64,000 nucleotides of DNA from Orobanche coerulescens (Eukaryota > Streptophyta > Magnoliopsida > Lamiales > Orobanchaceae): positions 112,081,501-112,145,500 of the forward strand of contig CM065811.1 of the NCBI GenBank assembly GCA_033398695.1, in the 5' to 3' direction. The stretch's first letter is position 1. Every line of letters begins with the position of its first letter. Positions 43,831-56,361 of the stretch are shown one piece after another. The notes below the pieces were generated by a model. The model worked only from the letters and a program-made list of their open reading frames with translations, did not search any database and was not told where the DNA came from. The position numbers were made by a program, and so were the translations under genes.

Positions 43831-45905
43831 TCTCAAAGAAATAACCCCGACTGTCGAACATACCCATCGGGCGTATGAACAACCAGTTGCAAACCGTCGA
43901 GCATACCCAACCATAAATGGAGGATGAACGACCAACCCATATGGCTCAAAGATGGACGTCATAGTACACCCAATTCAGAAATGTGTCTGTGCACATGTCC
44001 ACCCTGTATACGAATCCAGGATATACGTGGGACATGTACCTAATTAGCCTCATGAACTACGTCTCGTGTGCACGGTCCAATGTGGAAATATCAACACATG
44101 ACCATAGTGTGCCTAGCTAAAAATCCTACACAATAACTAATCGGTACGCAGATATGACTCCAGATATGTCACGATGCAACATGACAATGAAAGTCAAAGA
44201 ATCACATATCCAATAAGGATCAAAAGACTCACCAAAGTGAACAACAACATACTGACAATGAAAAGTCGATACGACTAATCAATATCCAAACAACAATCCT
44301 GGGATCATCATCGCCAATGAATGTTCAGCACGATCGATTATCTCAACACATCAGTCCTGGAATCAACATCCCTCAACGAAACAGTCAACACAACCATCGA
44401 TACCAAACAATGGTTCTGGGATCAACATCCCTCAACGAACAGCCAATATGAATCACATCATAAAACCTCAACATGCAACATATACAACAACTCAACATAA
44501 TAATTATCCTCATAACTGAAAAATACTTAATTTACCTCGATGATAATATCCTTTTCACAAACAACATCCCTGAATGAATACATAGTTATACGAATAATCT
44601 CGAATGAGGTACATTCCATTAATATCAATAAACCACCATCCCGACATTAATGTCGACACGATAAACTGTTCTCGATATCTGACATTCCATATCACTGACC
44701 AAATATAACTCACGTCTTCCTCAAACACAATTAAATCATATACATCATGATTTAATCAAACTAGAGCATAATATACAACCCATCATCTCGACAACGTATA
44801 TTTATAATATCATTACTATATGAATTATAAATGAAATGAAACCGAAACCATTCATTAAATATTATAAACTGAACAAGTATAACTTGCCTCGATACTGATA
44901 TGACAAAGCTGATACCGATTCCATTGCCTTCATCTACGAGCTCCGCAGCCCTGACCAAAGCAATCTGCGAACTCTTCAATCTCAACCGCAACACAATGGT
45001 CGAAACCGACGATCAATTATCACAACCTATTGCAATAATCGATTAACACACATTCGGTTAAAATCAACAACCGACATAACCAACCAATCAAACTCAATGG
45101 TTCAACGATACCTCGATCATATACATAAAACCAAATAATCTAACTCAATAAATACGAACTCATATCCACAATACAAGTCGCAACTCGATAATCAATATAA
45201 CCGATCAATAAACCCAACGGTTCCACAATATCCCGATTAAATACAAATCCAAAAACCCAAATCAATCAATCATGAACTCCAAACCACAACACAATTCATA
45301 ATCCGATAATCATATCAATAATCAAATTAAACCAATAACAAGGGTCTAAATGTTACCGATTCCAAATTCAATCTAAAATACGAGTACAAGTTTCTTCTTT
45401 GTAAATTCATGATTAGAACTAATTACCGATCATCATCATCAATCCGGACAATCCGATTAGTTCAACATATAGATGATCATATTCCAAGGGTGTCAAATAA
45501 TTCAATCATTCCATTTGAACACTTGTTCAATAAGTATGAACTTCCAAACTCAAAGATGAATAATAATGTAATACCCGGTTGTGAATTCATTAATTATCAT
45601 TCAGTAGTTGCCACTCAGAATTTTTTTCACTCAGTAGTAATCATTCATCACTCATATTTATTCATTTCGTGTTCATCATTCGGCTTATATTGGAGTCGTG
45701 TATCAGCTTTTATTCATCACTCATCTCTGTTCGGGAATCAATACAAGAATATTTTCATCATCATCATGATTGGTCACTTTGTGTTGGGAGATCCATGATT
45801 GTTTCACCGATTGGACGTGGCTTATTATCGTGTAAGACGTGCAGGTCGTGTGTAGGCATGCGTGTCCTGTCATTTTTTGTATTCCCTTGTTATGGCACTC
45901 AGCAG

Positions 45906-46137
45906 GGACGCACGAGCATGACAAACGAGCAACTGCTCGTGCGTGCTGCTCGTGTGTGGCATCAGAATTGGGCAGTGCACTTTGGCGACCATCAGGGACA
46001 CACGAGCAAGACACACGAGCAGGTGCTCGTGCATGTTGCTCGTGCGTGAGATCAGTGGCCGGGCAGTGGCCTGGCGCACGACCAAACACACGGACATTTG
46101 GTCGTGCGTTTTGGTCGTGCGTCACTGGAGTATATAA
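45906..46137 (+). promoter_or_regulatory. CACGAGCA/TGCTCGTG array and TATA box in LTR C (5' copy)
   Basis: Inverted pairs such as ACGAGCAACTGCTCGT and CACGAGCAGGTGCTCGTG, plus CACGACCA..TGGTCGTG variants, fill 220 bases and stop at TATATAAGG (46131). The 3' LTR has the same array at 51976-52178 and TATA at 52187. Confidence 0.7.
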
Positions 46138-47072
46138 GGGGGGTCAGACGGGTTTTCACCTCATTTCTCACTTTCTCTCCTTCTTCTCGCGGTAGTCGGG
46201 CGATCCGACTAGGGTTTGTGATTATGATCGATTCTACTCCATCCAATCATGTTTTGAGGAGGCTCTAGGTGATCATATCAACATCTAATCTTTGTTCTTC
46301 ATCGGATTGAGGTAATTTCTTGAAATCTCCTAGAATTTGATTTTCGGGATTTCTTCTTGATTTTCATAGTTCATCTGAATTTGATGAATCGGTTGATGTT
46401 AGTAAACATTATTAATCGTGTTCTATGGATTGTATATCCATATCTTCGATTCGTTCGACTCGATTGATGATTCTTAGGTTCTTGAGGAACTTTGAACATT
46501 TAGTGTTCGATTAAATGTCTCAAAGAGTTTCTTTTGGTCGTTATGTCGATTTTGATTGATATTGTGTTATTGAATGAATTGTATTTCATTCAAGGTTGTT
46601 CGAGTACTTGTGTTTATCGGAAGATGCCGTTCGTTGTTCGTGGAAGGATTTCATCGCCTTGGGTTGAGGCAAGTTTTATACTTGTACTAGTCAATGAGAT
46701 TAATGTTATCATATATGTGTATGTATGTGTTGTATCATTCCGAGACTTAGTTTCTTCATAATTTCATTGATATTAGGGGATCGTTCGATACGATACTCTT
46801 CGGCAATTATGCCAAATGTTTATTATCATTCATTAATGGCCCATAAGACATTGAGATATTTGTTGTTAATGTTATTATCGATCACCGGTTCGCGATATCG
46901 ATGTATCGGTTGTTGTTAATATTGATGTCGATCTAAGGCGTTGTTGTAATCATTGTTATTAATGTTGGCGTCTTGTCATTCATGTTGTATTAGCTGATTG
47001 AAGGCATTGTCGTATTCATTCTCATCTTCATCGTCGGTAGCCGATTAAAGGTACCGAGGCATTCATTGTATC

Positions 47073-47440
47073 CTTGTTATCGATTGGCCATTCTAAGGCA
47101 ATCGAGGAGTTCAATCATCTATTGTATCATTGTCATCGACTAGCCGTTCTAAGGCAATCAAGGTGCTCAATCATTCATTGTATCATTGTCATCGATTAGC
47201 CGTTCTAAAGAAATCGAGGTGCTCAATCATTCGTTGTATCATTGTTATCGATTGACCGTTATAAGGCAATCGAGATATTGAATCATCCGCTGCATCATTG
47301 TTATTGGTTGGCCATTCTAAGGCAATCGAGGTATTGAATTGGGGCTGTCGAGGATAGTTCCCATCCATTGTGTCGTTGTTATCGATTGACCATTCTAAGG
47401 TAATCGAGGTATTGAATTGGGACTGTCGAGTACGATGACC
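47073..47440 (+). repeat. 56-base tandem array in LTR C (5' copy)
   Basis: Six units of the form TTGTTATCGATTGGCCATTC..AAGGCAATCGAGG..ATTGTATCA, period 56 in the first four and lengthened in the last two. The 3' LTR carries the same array at about 53130-53500. Confidence 0.8.
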
Positions 47441-47660
47441 ATCCGTGAGTCATCATTATCGTGTTGGCCGACTCAAGGTAGCACACTATCATTCAGGTGA
47501 ATTCGGTAATCTACGGATCGTTGTCGTTTGTGATTAATTATATTTTGGAGGCTAGTCTCGGCTAGTGCTCATTATGGGTAAGTTTGGGGCTTGAACCTTC
47601 ACAGTTGGGTTTCCAACACCTACAATTCAGTAGGTCACGGCCATTGGATGGCCTAATTGT

Positions 47661-47912
47661 GATACGGCTTCATGCCGTGGCTTCGGCCCTAATTGTGATA
47701 CGGCTTCGTGTCATGGCTTCGGCCCTAATTGTGATACGGCTTCATGTCGTAGCTTCGGCCCTAATTGTGATATGGCTTCATGCCGTGGCTTCGGCCCTAA
47801 TTGTGATACGGCTTCGTGTCGTGGCTTCGGCCCTAATTGTGATATGGCTTCATGCCGTGGCTTCGGCCCTAATGGTGATACGGCTTCGTGCCGTGGCTTC
47901 GGCCCTAATCGA
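47661..47912 (+). repeat. 36-base tandem array in LTR C (5' copy)
   Basis: Seven units beginning GATACGGCTTC and continuing GTGCCGTGGCTTCGGCCCTAATTGT. The period is a multiple of three, so every frame stays open and gives repeats such as DTASCRGFGPNC; these are not genes. Several units here carry CG-to-TG or CG-to-CA changes. Confidence 0.9.
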
Positions 47913-48697
47913 TACAGTTTCGAGCTGTTTTGGCTTCATGTGATTGTGATATTTGACAGCTTCGGCTGAGTGGCTATCAGGCCTTTGTGATTGTCTTGGT
48001 AATTTCATTGGAGCCTTCGGGCATTGTGATTCATATTTAATTCAGTTCTGGTTTGGTTCATGTCGTGTAATTCATTGTGGTATTCTGTGATTATGATTCG
48101 CCGTTGGGCACTTATGTTCTAACCTATCGAACAGGTATTAATAGTATGCCGTGGGCATAGTGTTTCACGAATGCTCGAATCTTACCTTGGTTTGTGAGCA
48201 TCTCGTATTATTATTATCATTATACCGTTTCATTCTGCCTTTGGATGCATATCATGTCATACGTGTATTTGATGTTCATTATCTGGATGACTGACCCCAT
48301 GGGGGCGGAACATATTTTAATGTTTTAGGTGCTTGCGAGGAGAGAGTTGAGACATAGGGGCATGATGATGGCGACGAGGCATTCGAGAGATACTAGTCTG
48401 AGTTGTTCATGTTGGTCAGTCAGTTGGAGTGTTCTCCAGTTTGTCAGTCTTTGTCATTTTGTATTACCCGAGCAGATGCTCGTGGATGTTGTTGTATTTT
48501 TACTTTTGGCCATGTAGGCCCATCGTTGTCATTGAAATTCCTTATCGGAATATTGTGTCGGATATCATGGTAGGGACTATGATTTTCCCTTATTGTTTAA
48601 TTTAATGTAATTATAATCATGTTCGCCTGGTGGATCTCCTGGCGTGGGGTCCACGGCACTGTAATAACCCAATAGGATTTGGGGGTGTTACAGAAGA

Positions 48698-48709
48698 TGG
48701 TATCGGAGA
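48698..48709 (+). other. Primer-binding site of element C
   Basis: TGGTATCGGAGA lies five bases after the LTR end, the methionine-tRNA type. Confidence 0.8.
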
Positions 48710-49562
48710 TTTTGGGTTGTGAGATACCCTGATATGTGAGTTGTGTGGCTCTACCGACGCGGTAGTAGTGGGACTGTCAGGTTATGACAATTTGGACAGT
48801 CGGGTTTTGTGAGTCGTAATATTAGTATGACTGCACAAGTCGATCATTCATCGAGTCGTCGTCAGTTGAGACTAGTATCGCGAGACCTCGAAGATTTGTA
48901 TGACCTGTGTAAGGACTCGATTCTCTTTATGTTCATACATTCATCATGTCATTAATTATTCATGCTTTGTTGAAACTTATATGTGATATTATTGTTACGA
49001 TTGATGTGCATGACTAATTCTTTTGGAGCACGTGTGACCTATGTAAGCGTTAAGGATCAACTCGTTCATCAGTTAATAATCCTCAATCATCATTTTGATA
49101 TTGTCGATCATGTTAATTCATTCATCACTCAGTTAATCTCATCGTTCATTTAATTCATCCATCACTCGGTCAATCTCATTGTTCAATTAATTCATTCATC
49201 ACTCAGTCAATCCCATCGCTCAGTTAATCCATTCATCACTCAGTCAATCTCATTGTTCAGTTAATTCATTAATCATCCAGTCCATCTCAAGGTTCAGTTG
49301 TTGATCTTGTGAATCAAATTTTCAACCTTGTTAACCTGTTCAAGGTAATCATTTCAGGAATTTCATCAAATAATCATGTCACCTCGCTTGATCGTTCATG
49401 TGATCTTATCATATTCCGGCGTTATGTCGACGATCATTTTATTCCATTATTAATGCATCATTGTGTTATAGCGTGTATGCTCATTGTTATCATTCCGTCA
49501 CGTGATCATAATATAATATTCATACGGGATCTATAATCATCATGTGACCTTCCTGCTTCAGT

Positions 49563-50788
49563 ATGGATAGAGCTGTCAGAGGACGCAGGGGCAGAGGCCG
49601 CGGTGCGGGACGAAACCAGGGATCTCGTGTGCATGCCCACGCGAACGCGAGGGATATCATTAATTCATCAAATAGAAAGGCTACTCATTCATCAGTAGAT
49701 AATTAGTTGCTGTCAGGGAGTCATACCCGAGAGGCATCTCACTCGGAAGGTGTTTGGGTTGACCCATTCATATTTATGCAGGGCATGATGGCCCATATGA
49801 CTCATATGACGCAGATGGTGGAGACGATGCATACCTCGATGGTTCGTGGTCCACCGCAACAGGGATTCCAGGTACCGTTTCATGGACAGACTGGAGAAGT
49901 GAATCAGATTGTTGGCGATATCTCTCGTCAGAGGCCGCCTACTTTTGAGGGTTCATTGGAACCAGCTGATATTGTTCATTGGCTCGAGCATTTTGATAAA
50001 CTCTTCGACATGGTTCAGTGTCCGGAAGAGAGTAAAGTCGCAGTAGAGGCTTATTACTTGAGTAAAGGTGCTTATTCATGGTGGCTTTCTATGAAACCCG
50101 CCGATCGCGATTGTGGTTGGAGTGAGTTCAAGACTCTCATGTTAGAGAGGTATTATTCGGCTCCACTTCGTGAAGCCAAGTTGTCAGGGGTTTTGAACCC
50201 CGAATCCGTCGAGGACGAGGGTGTTATTGTCATTGTTGAGAAGTTTCAGGGACTACTTCAGTTTGCTTCGTCAGTTATCCATACTAAGGCGGATAAGTTC
50301 AAATATTTTAGCAAGAGGCTAAATCCGCAGTTGAGGATGCAGTTGTTCAATCACAATTGTAATTCACTTAGTGAGTTCATCTAAAAGGCTCTTGGAGCAG
50401 AGCTTTTGATCAAGGAGCTTACTCAGAAGCACCCTTCAGTTTCTTCTGATGGGAGGACTAGGATGTTGGTTCGTTCTGAGGGACATCGGGCTCCGACGTC
50501 CAAGAGGTCGTTTTCTAGTCGTCTTCGTGCTGAGAAAGCATCTTCCTTCATACGACGAGTTCGACTGTTGTTTGCTTTAACTGTGTTTCAGCAGGGCACG
50601 TGAGCACTCGGTGTACGGTGCCAGCTATTGTCTGTTTTCTGTGTAGGAACCCGGGACACCTACGGAAATACTGCAGGAGTTCTAGTGCCGGTAGATCTCG
50701 AGAGAGCTCAAGGGCCTCGGGGGACCTTGTTACTCCAGCTCGTGCTTCATCCAAGGGGTCCTACCAGGATTTGAGAGCCCCGAGGTAG
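49563..50788 (+). pseudogene. Gag of element C
   Basis: ATG at 49563 opens MDRAVRGRRGRGRGAG. After an in-frame TAG at 49704 the frame stays open to a TAA at 50382. It carries the Ty3/gypsy gag core: RPPTFEGSLEPADIVHWLEH, FDMVQCPEESKVAVEAYYL, AYSWWLSMKPADRD, FKTLMLERYYSAPLREAK. The frame continues to 50603; then a frameshift brings the zinc knuckle CFLCRNPGHLRKYC (CX2CX4HX4C) at about 50636-50680. Gag would form particles that package element RNA. Two stops and one frameshift make this copy non-functional. The start is supported by the similar gag start of element A. Confidence 0.82.
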
Positions 50789-51634
50789 GGACATTCATCA
50801 CCGGTTTTGAGCAAGTTAATTCTTGCTCGGTAATATGATAATCATTCATTTCATTTTCGTTCATTCATTCATATAATTCATTCATCATATATCAATCACT
50901 TTGAGACTTATAATTATCAAAATAATCATTTACATCACGGGGAACAATGGTTCCAATCATTTCATTTGAGCTATCACTCATTACGTTATCATTTCACCCC
51001 GATGAGTCATTTTTGATCCTTGTTGGATTTCAGTTCTTTATCATTCATTGTGATCATTCTTGTTCTTGTGACCTCCCGGGATCATATTGAGCAATGAGTT
51101 CAGATTTGGGTCTCCTTAAATCGATGAGATCCATGAGATCGATTATCTGGAGGATATCGGTGTTGGGTACATTTGATATGTGGCCTTAATTTTTGTATTT
51201 TCCTTTCTCTGTTTTCGGATTAATATGTAACTTAATCCGTATTAATGTATCGTGGCTGTGGATCCTTTATTGTCGACCTATCTTATAATGATCGTATTTG
51301 AGAATCTTGAGATTTGGGTCATTTGATGCATTATTTTTGTGCTGTACCCGAGATTTCGTGATAATCTGGGTAATTATTCATTGTGATTCGAGACGTCAAG
51401 TCATGGGGACTTGGGCGTGTGATTGATATGGTCCCGAGCTCTATATGTGCTTTGTCGATTTTCTTTTGAGGCGTGAGTCAGTACTTATGGGGGGTTGGCC
51501 CAGTTGTGCAGGCGAAGTGTTTCGCGTTGAAGAGCATTCCTCGAGATATTGTTTTCAGATCCTGATGGATAGTTCATATCCCGAGTTGTTTACCCTTAGT
51601 TTCGAGGACGAAACTCTTTTTAAGGGGGGGAGTA
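50789..51634 (+). other. Interior of element C after gag, with pol tail and polypurine tract
   Basis: About 800 bases hold no RT, RNase H or integrase motif. Near the end the plus strand reads SSYPELFTLSFEDETLFKGG, the C-terminal tail of Ty3/gypsy pol, followed by AAGGGGGGGAGTA, the polypurine tract, and the LTR start. The pol core has been deleted, leaving only its last codons. Confidence 0.65.
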
Positions 51635-54600
51635 TGTAATACCCGGTTGTGAATTCATTAATTATCATTCAGTAATTGCCACTCAGAATTTTTTTCACTC
51701 AGTAATAATCATTCGTCACTCATATTCATTCATTTCATGTTCATCAGTCGGCTTATCTTGGAGTCGTGTATCAGGTTTTATTCATCACTCATCTCTGTTC
51801 GGGAATCGATACGAGAATATTTTCATCATCGTCATGATTGGTCGCTTTGTGTTGGGAGTTCCATGATTGTTTCACCGATTGGACGTGACTTATTATCGTG
51901 TAAGACGTGCAGGTCGTGTGTAGGCATGCGTGTCCTGTCATTTTTTGTATTCCCTTGTCATTTTGGCACTCAGCAGGGACGTACGAGAATGACACACGAG
52001 CAACTGCTCGTGCGTGGCATCAGAATTGGGTAATGCACTTTGGCGACCATCAGGGATACACGAGCAAGACACACGAGTAGGTGCTCGTGCGTGCTGCTCG
52101 TGCGTGAGATCGATGGTCGGCAAGAGTGGCAAGACGACCAAACACACGAACATTTGGTCGTATGCTTTGGTCGTAAGGCCACCGAGTATATAAGGGGGGT
52201 CAGACGGGTTTTCACCTCATTTCTCACTTTCTCTCCTTCTTCTCGCGGTTGTTGGGCGATCCGACTAGGGTTTGTGATTATGATCGATTCTACTCCATCC
52301 AATCATGTTTTGAGGAGGCTCTAGGTGATCATATCAACATCTAATCTTTGTTCTTCGTCGGATTGAGGTAATTTCTTGAAATCTCCTAGAATTTGATTTT
52401 CGGGATTTCTTCTTGATTTTCATTGTTCATCCGAATTTGATGAATCGGTTGATGTTAGTAAACATTATTAATCGTGTTCTATGGATTGTATATCCATATC
52501 TTCGATTCGTTCGACCCGATTGATGATTCTTAGGTTCTTGAGGAACTTTGAACATTTAGTGTTCGATTAAATGTCTCAAAGAGTTTCTTTTGGTCGTTAT
52601 GTTGATTTCGATTGATATTATGTTATTGAATGAATTGTATTTCATTCAAGGTTGTTCGAGTACTTGTGTTTATCCGAAGACGCCGTTCGTTGTTCGTGGA
52701 AGGATTTCATCGCCTTCGGTTGAGGAAAGTTTTATACTTGTACTAGTCAATGTGATTAATGTTATCATATATGTGTATGGATGTGTTGTATCATTCCGAG
52801 ACTTAGTTTCTTCATAAGTTCATTGATATTAGGGGATCGTTCGATACGATACTCTTCGGCAATTATGCCAAATGTTTATTATCATTCATTAATGGTCGGT
52901 AAGGCATTGAGATATTTGTTGTTAATGTTATTATCGATCACCGGTTCGTGGTATCGATGTATCAGTTATTGTTGTTAATATTGATGTCGATCTAAGGCGT
53001 TGTTGTAATCATTGTTATTAATGTTGGCGTCCTATCATTCATGTTGTATTAGCCGATTGAAGGCATTGTCGTATTCATTCTCATCTTCATCGTCGGTAGC
53101 CGATTAAAGGTACCGAGGCATTCATTGTATCCTTGTTATTGATTGGCCGTTCTAAGGCAATCGAGGAGTTCAATCATCCATTGTATCATTGTCATCGACT
53201 AGCCGTTCTAAGGCAATCGAGGTGCTCAATCATTCATTGTATCATTTTCATCGATTAGCCGTTCTAAAGCAATCGAGGTGCTCAATCATTTGTTGTATCA
53301 TTGTTATCGATTGACCGTTATAAGGCAATCGAGATATTGAATCATCCGCTGCATCATTGTTATCGGTTGGCCATTCTAAGGCAATCGAGGTATTCAATTG
53401 TGGCTGTCGAGGATAGTTCCCATCCGTTGTGTCGTTGTTATCGATTGACCATTCTAAGGTAATCGAGGTATTAAATTGGGACTGTCGAGTACTATGCCCA
53501 GCCGTGAGTCATCATTATCGTGTTGACCGACTCAAGGTAGCACACTATCATTCTTGTGAGTTCGGTAATCTACGGATCGTTGTCGTTTGTGATTAATTAT
53601 ATTTTGGAGGCTAGTCTCGGCTAGTGCTCATTATGGGTAAGTTTTGGGCTTGAACCTTCACGGTTGGGTTTCCAACACCTACAATTCAGTAGGTCACGAC
53701 CATTGGATGGCCTAATTGTGATACGGCTTCGTGCCGTGGCTTCGGCCCTAATTGTGATACGGCTTCGTGCCGTGGCTTCGGCCCTAATTGTGATACGGCT
53801 TCGTGCCGTGGCTTTGGCCCTAATTGTGATACGGCTTCGTGCCGTGGCTTCGGCCCTAATTGTGATACGGCTTCGTGCCGTGGCTTCGGCCCTAATTGTG
53901 ATACGGCTTCGTGCCGTGGCTTCGGCCCTAATGGTGATACGGCTTCGTGCCGTGGCTTCGGCCCTAATCGATACAGCTTCGAGCTGTTTTGGCTTCATGT
54001 GATTGTGATATTTGACAGCTCCGGCTGAGTGGCTTTCAGGCCTTTATGATTGTCTTGGTAATTTAATTGGAGCCTTCGGGCATTGTGATTCATATTTAAT
54101 TCAGTTCTGGTTTGGTTCATGTCGTGTAATTCATTGTGGTATTCTGTGATTATGATTCGCCGTTGGGCACTTATATTCTAACCTGTCGAACAAGTATTAA
54201 TAGTATGCCGTGGGCATAGTGTTTCACGAATGCTCGGTTCTTACCTTGGTTTGTGAGCATCTCGTATTATTATTATCATTGTACCGTTTCATTCTGCCTT
54301 TGGATGCATATCATGTCATACGTGTATTTGATGTTCATTATCTGGATGACTGACCCCGTGGAGGCGGAACATGTTTTCATGTTTTAGGTGCTTGCGAGGA
54401 GAGAGTTGAGACACAGTGGCATGATGATGGCGACGAGGCATTCGAGCGATACTAGTCCGAGTTGTTCATGTTGGTCAGTCAGTTGGAGTGTTCTCTAGTT
54501 TGTCAGTCTTTGTTATTTTGTATTACCCGAGCAGATGCTCGTGGATGTTGTTGTATTTTTACTTTTGGCCATGTAGGCCCATCGTTGTCGTTGAAATTCC

Positions 54601-54751
54601 TTATCGGAATATTGTGTCGGATATCATGGTAGGGACTATGATTTTCCCTTATTGTTTAATTTAATGTAATTTTAATCATGTTCGCCTGGTGGATCTCCTG
54701 GCGTGGGGTCCACGGCACTGTAATAACCAAATAGGATTTGGGGGTGTTACA
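51635..54751 (+). repeat. 3' LTR of element C
   Basis: Same structure as the 5' LTR: palindrome array 51976-52178, TATA 52187-52193, 56-base array about 53130-53500, 36-base array 53720-53971 with seven more uniform units. It is followed by the TSD AATAA. Confidence 0.9.
53720..53971 (+). repeat. 36-base tandem array in LTR C (3' copy)
   Basis: Seven units of GATACGGCTTCGTGCCGTGG plus CTTCGGCCCTAATTGT that are almost identical to each other; nearly all CpGs are kept. In the 5' LTR copy about half of the units have lost CpGs. Confidence 0.9.
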
Positions 54752-55650
54752 AATAACCTCATCGAACTCGTAATCATATTCGTATCCTTATACGAATATT
54801 GTACCAAAACCCATAAATTAGTTCTAGATATGAATATTCCATATTCATATCCAAACCAGCAACACCTCTTAAACACATTCATCATATCAATGATCAATTC
54901 ATCTCAATATTAAGGATTTCATAACATATTCGATTCCAACTTCAACTTTAAACACAAATCAACAAGATTCCTTCTTGTTCATACTTGTAAATTTCATAGT
55001 AAAACAATATTATCGGCATAATAGACAATCCGAACTACCCAAATAGTTCAATACCATTGATAATCTTGTTCTAAGATTAACCATAATCTTTCCGGATTCA
55101 AACTTGTTATCATGATTCATATTTCATCAAGAACATACGAATTCTACCACTACAATCAACATAGTATTGGTTTCAATCATCAAATCCATGATTATACTTA
55201 AAAACCATTATGAATCCTACCGCATATTCCTATTTGATGTGATATATATACCAAGAATACCAAGAACACTAAGAATACCATGATTCCATAATCATGAATA
55301 TAACATATAACATAATCGAAGACATATATCATCGTATTCTTCAATATACAATTCACATAACCTCAAGAATCACAAAAACAACACCATAATCATCTTCATA
55401 CGAATTATTCCTCAACAACAGCATCAAAAATCCGAATTCAAGGTGTGGAGTTGGTCAACATACCTTAAGAACATGAATAACACGATCAAGCTCTTCAAGA
55501 ATCACCAATATCTTCATATCCGAGCCTCAAATCCATGTTTCCAAGCTTATAACCAAGTTAAAAGAGGCTTATCCTCACCTTACATATGCAGAGGGACGAA
55601 GTTGGGAGGAAAACATCGGTTTCTTCTCGTGAAGAAATGAAAGAACAATC

Positions 55651-56070
55651 CTTATTTTATAATCTGCACACCTGTTTACGTACGTTATAACTCATCAGTA
55701 ACGTACGTAATGCTCCATAGCGTACGCTACATGTCCAACATAGCGTACGTAATAGTCATCCAGAGTTCACTGCCTCAGTTCGTATCTTGCATAACGTACG
55801 TAACACTTAATCCATAGTGTATGTAATACGTACGTTGACTTGCTATAGTACCATACTTGTTTACGTGCGTAATGAGCTGTCCTTAACGTACGTAAAGCTC
55901 GAGGTTGACTCTCCTATCTACATCCATGCCGAAAGTTGCTGACCACGGGCCCACTAGCCGATCACAGCTCGGTCCCGTCTGATTGCCCTCATAACTTACG
56001 TAATGCATGATACATAACATATGTTATGCTTACCAGTTTAGCATAAGTAAGTCCCTAAGCTTCGCGTACG
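55651..56070 (-). promoter_or_regulatory. TATA box and TTACGTACGTAA array in LTR D
   Basis: On the minus strand, ATTATAAAATAAG (plus 55651-55663) follows an array at 55675-56070 of about ten motifs near the palindrome TTACGTACGTAA (variants AGCGTACGCTA, TTACGTGCGTAA, ATACGTACG). This is the same position relative to TATA as the arrays of LTRs A, B and C. Confidence 0.65.
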
Positions 56071-56361
56071 TAATGGCCTTCTGTATTTAGCCAAATCCAA
56101 CTGTTCCTGTCCGTCTCGACATACTGGATACGTATACTCCCATACTGAATACATATAGTCATCCCAAAATATTCTCATACGATACCTCTGATAAACGATA
56201 TCCTCAAATATAATTGTCGAGCAAGTACGACAATTATACAAATACAGCTGTCTTAGTCTTCAATTTATTTTATCCATACTGTATAGACACCAAGCTATGC
56301 AGTATATCTCAGAAAAAATAACGCGAAAAATTTATACTGAAAATCTGGATATTACCCTTAC

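Larger units (their letters stand above)
45567..48692 (+). repeat. 5' LTR of element C
   Basis: Starts TGTAATACCCGGTTG and ends GGGGGTGTTACA. It contains a palindrome array (45906-46128), TATA box (46131-46137), a 56-base tandem array (47073-47440), a 36-base tandem array (47661-47912) and the conserved 3' blocks. Confidence 0.9.
45567..54751 (+). mobile_element. Long-LTR element C with gag only (TR-GAG type)
   Basis: Two LTRs of about 3.12 kb (45567-48692 and 51635-54751) enclose a 2.9 kb interior with primer-binding site, gag and a pol tail but no protease, RT, RNase H or integrase. AATAA flanks both ends (45562-45566, 54752-54756). Removal rejoins LTR D sequence. The LTRs are very similar by eye. 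The design, terminal repeats plus gag, matches non-autonomous TR-GAG elements that need enzymes from a partner. Confidence 0.9.
42485..56356 (-). repeat. Solo LTR D, interrupted by element C
   Basis: Without the inserted element C the LTR is about 4.7 kb (42485-45566 plus 54757-56356, with one copy of AATAA counted). The minus strand starts GGTAATATCCAG at 56356 and ends GGGTGCGTTATA at 42485, slightly mutated versions of the group's ends. It is flanked by CTTAC at 42480-42484 and 56357-56361, a 5-base TSD. There is no primer-binding site or interior, so it is a solo LTR left by unequal recombination. It holds a 55-58-base tandem repeat (43430-43830), a TTACGTACGTAA array (55675-56070) and a TATA box. 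Confidence 0.8.

Noticed and set aside
45721..46247. Several overlapping ORFs around 45.7-46.2 kb, repeated at 51.7-52.3 kb
   Set aside because: They fall in the palindrome array and promoter of LTR C and appear in both LTRs; there is no domain and the strands overlap.
47584..47969. CRISPR-like array of 36-base repeats, or a gene encoding a 12-residue repeat protein
   Set aside because: The units are directly abutting with no spacers and lie in the LTR of a plant retrotransposon. The frames are open only because the period is divisible by three, and they recur in the other LTR.
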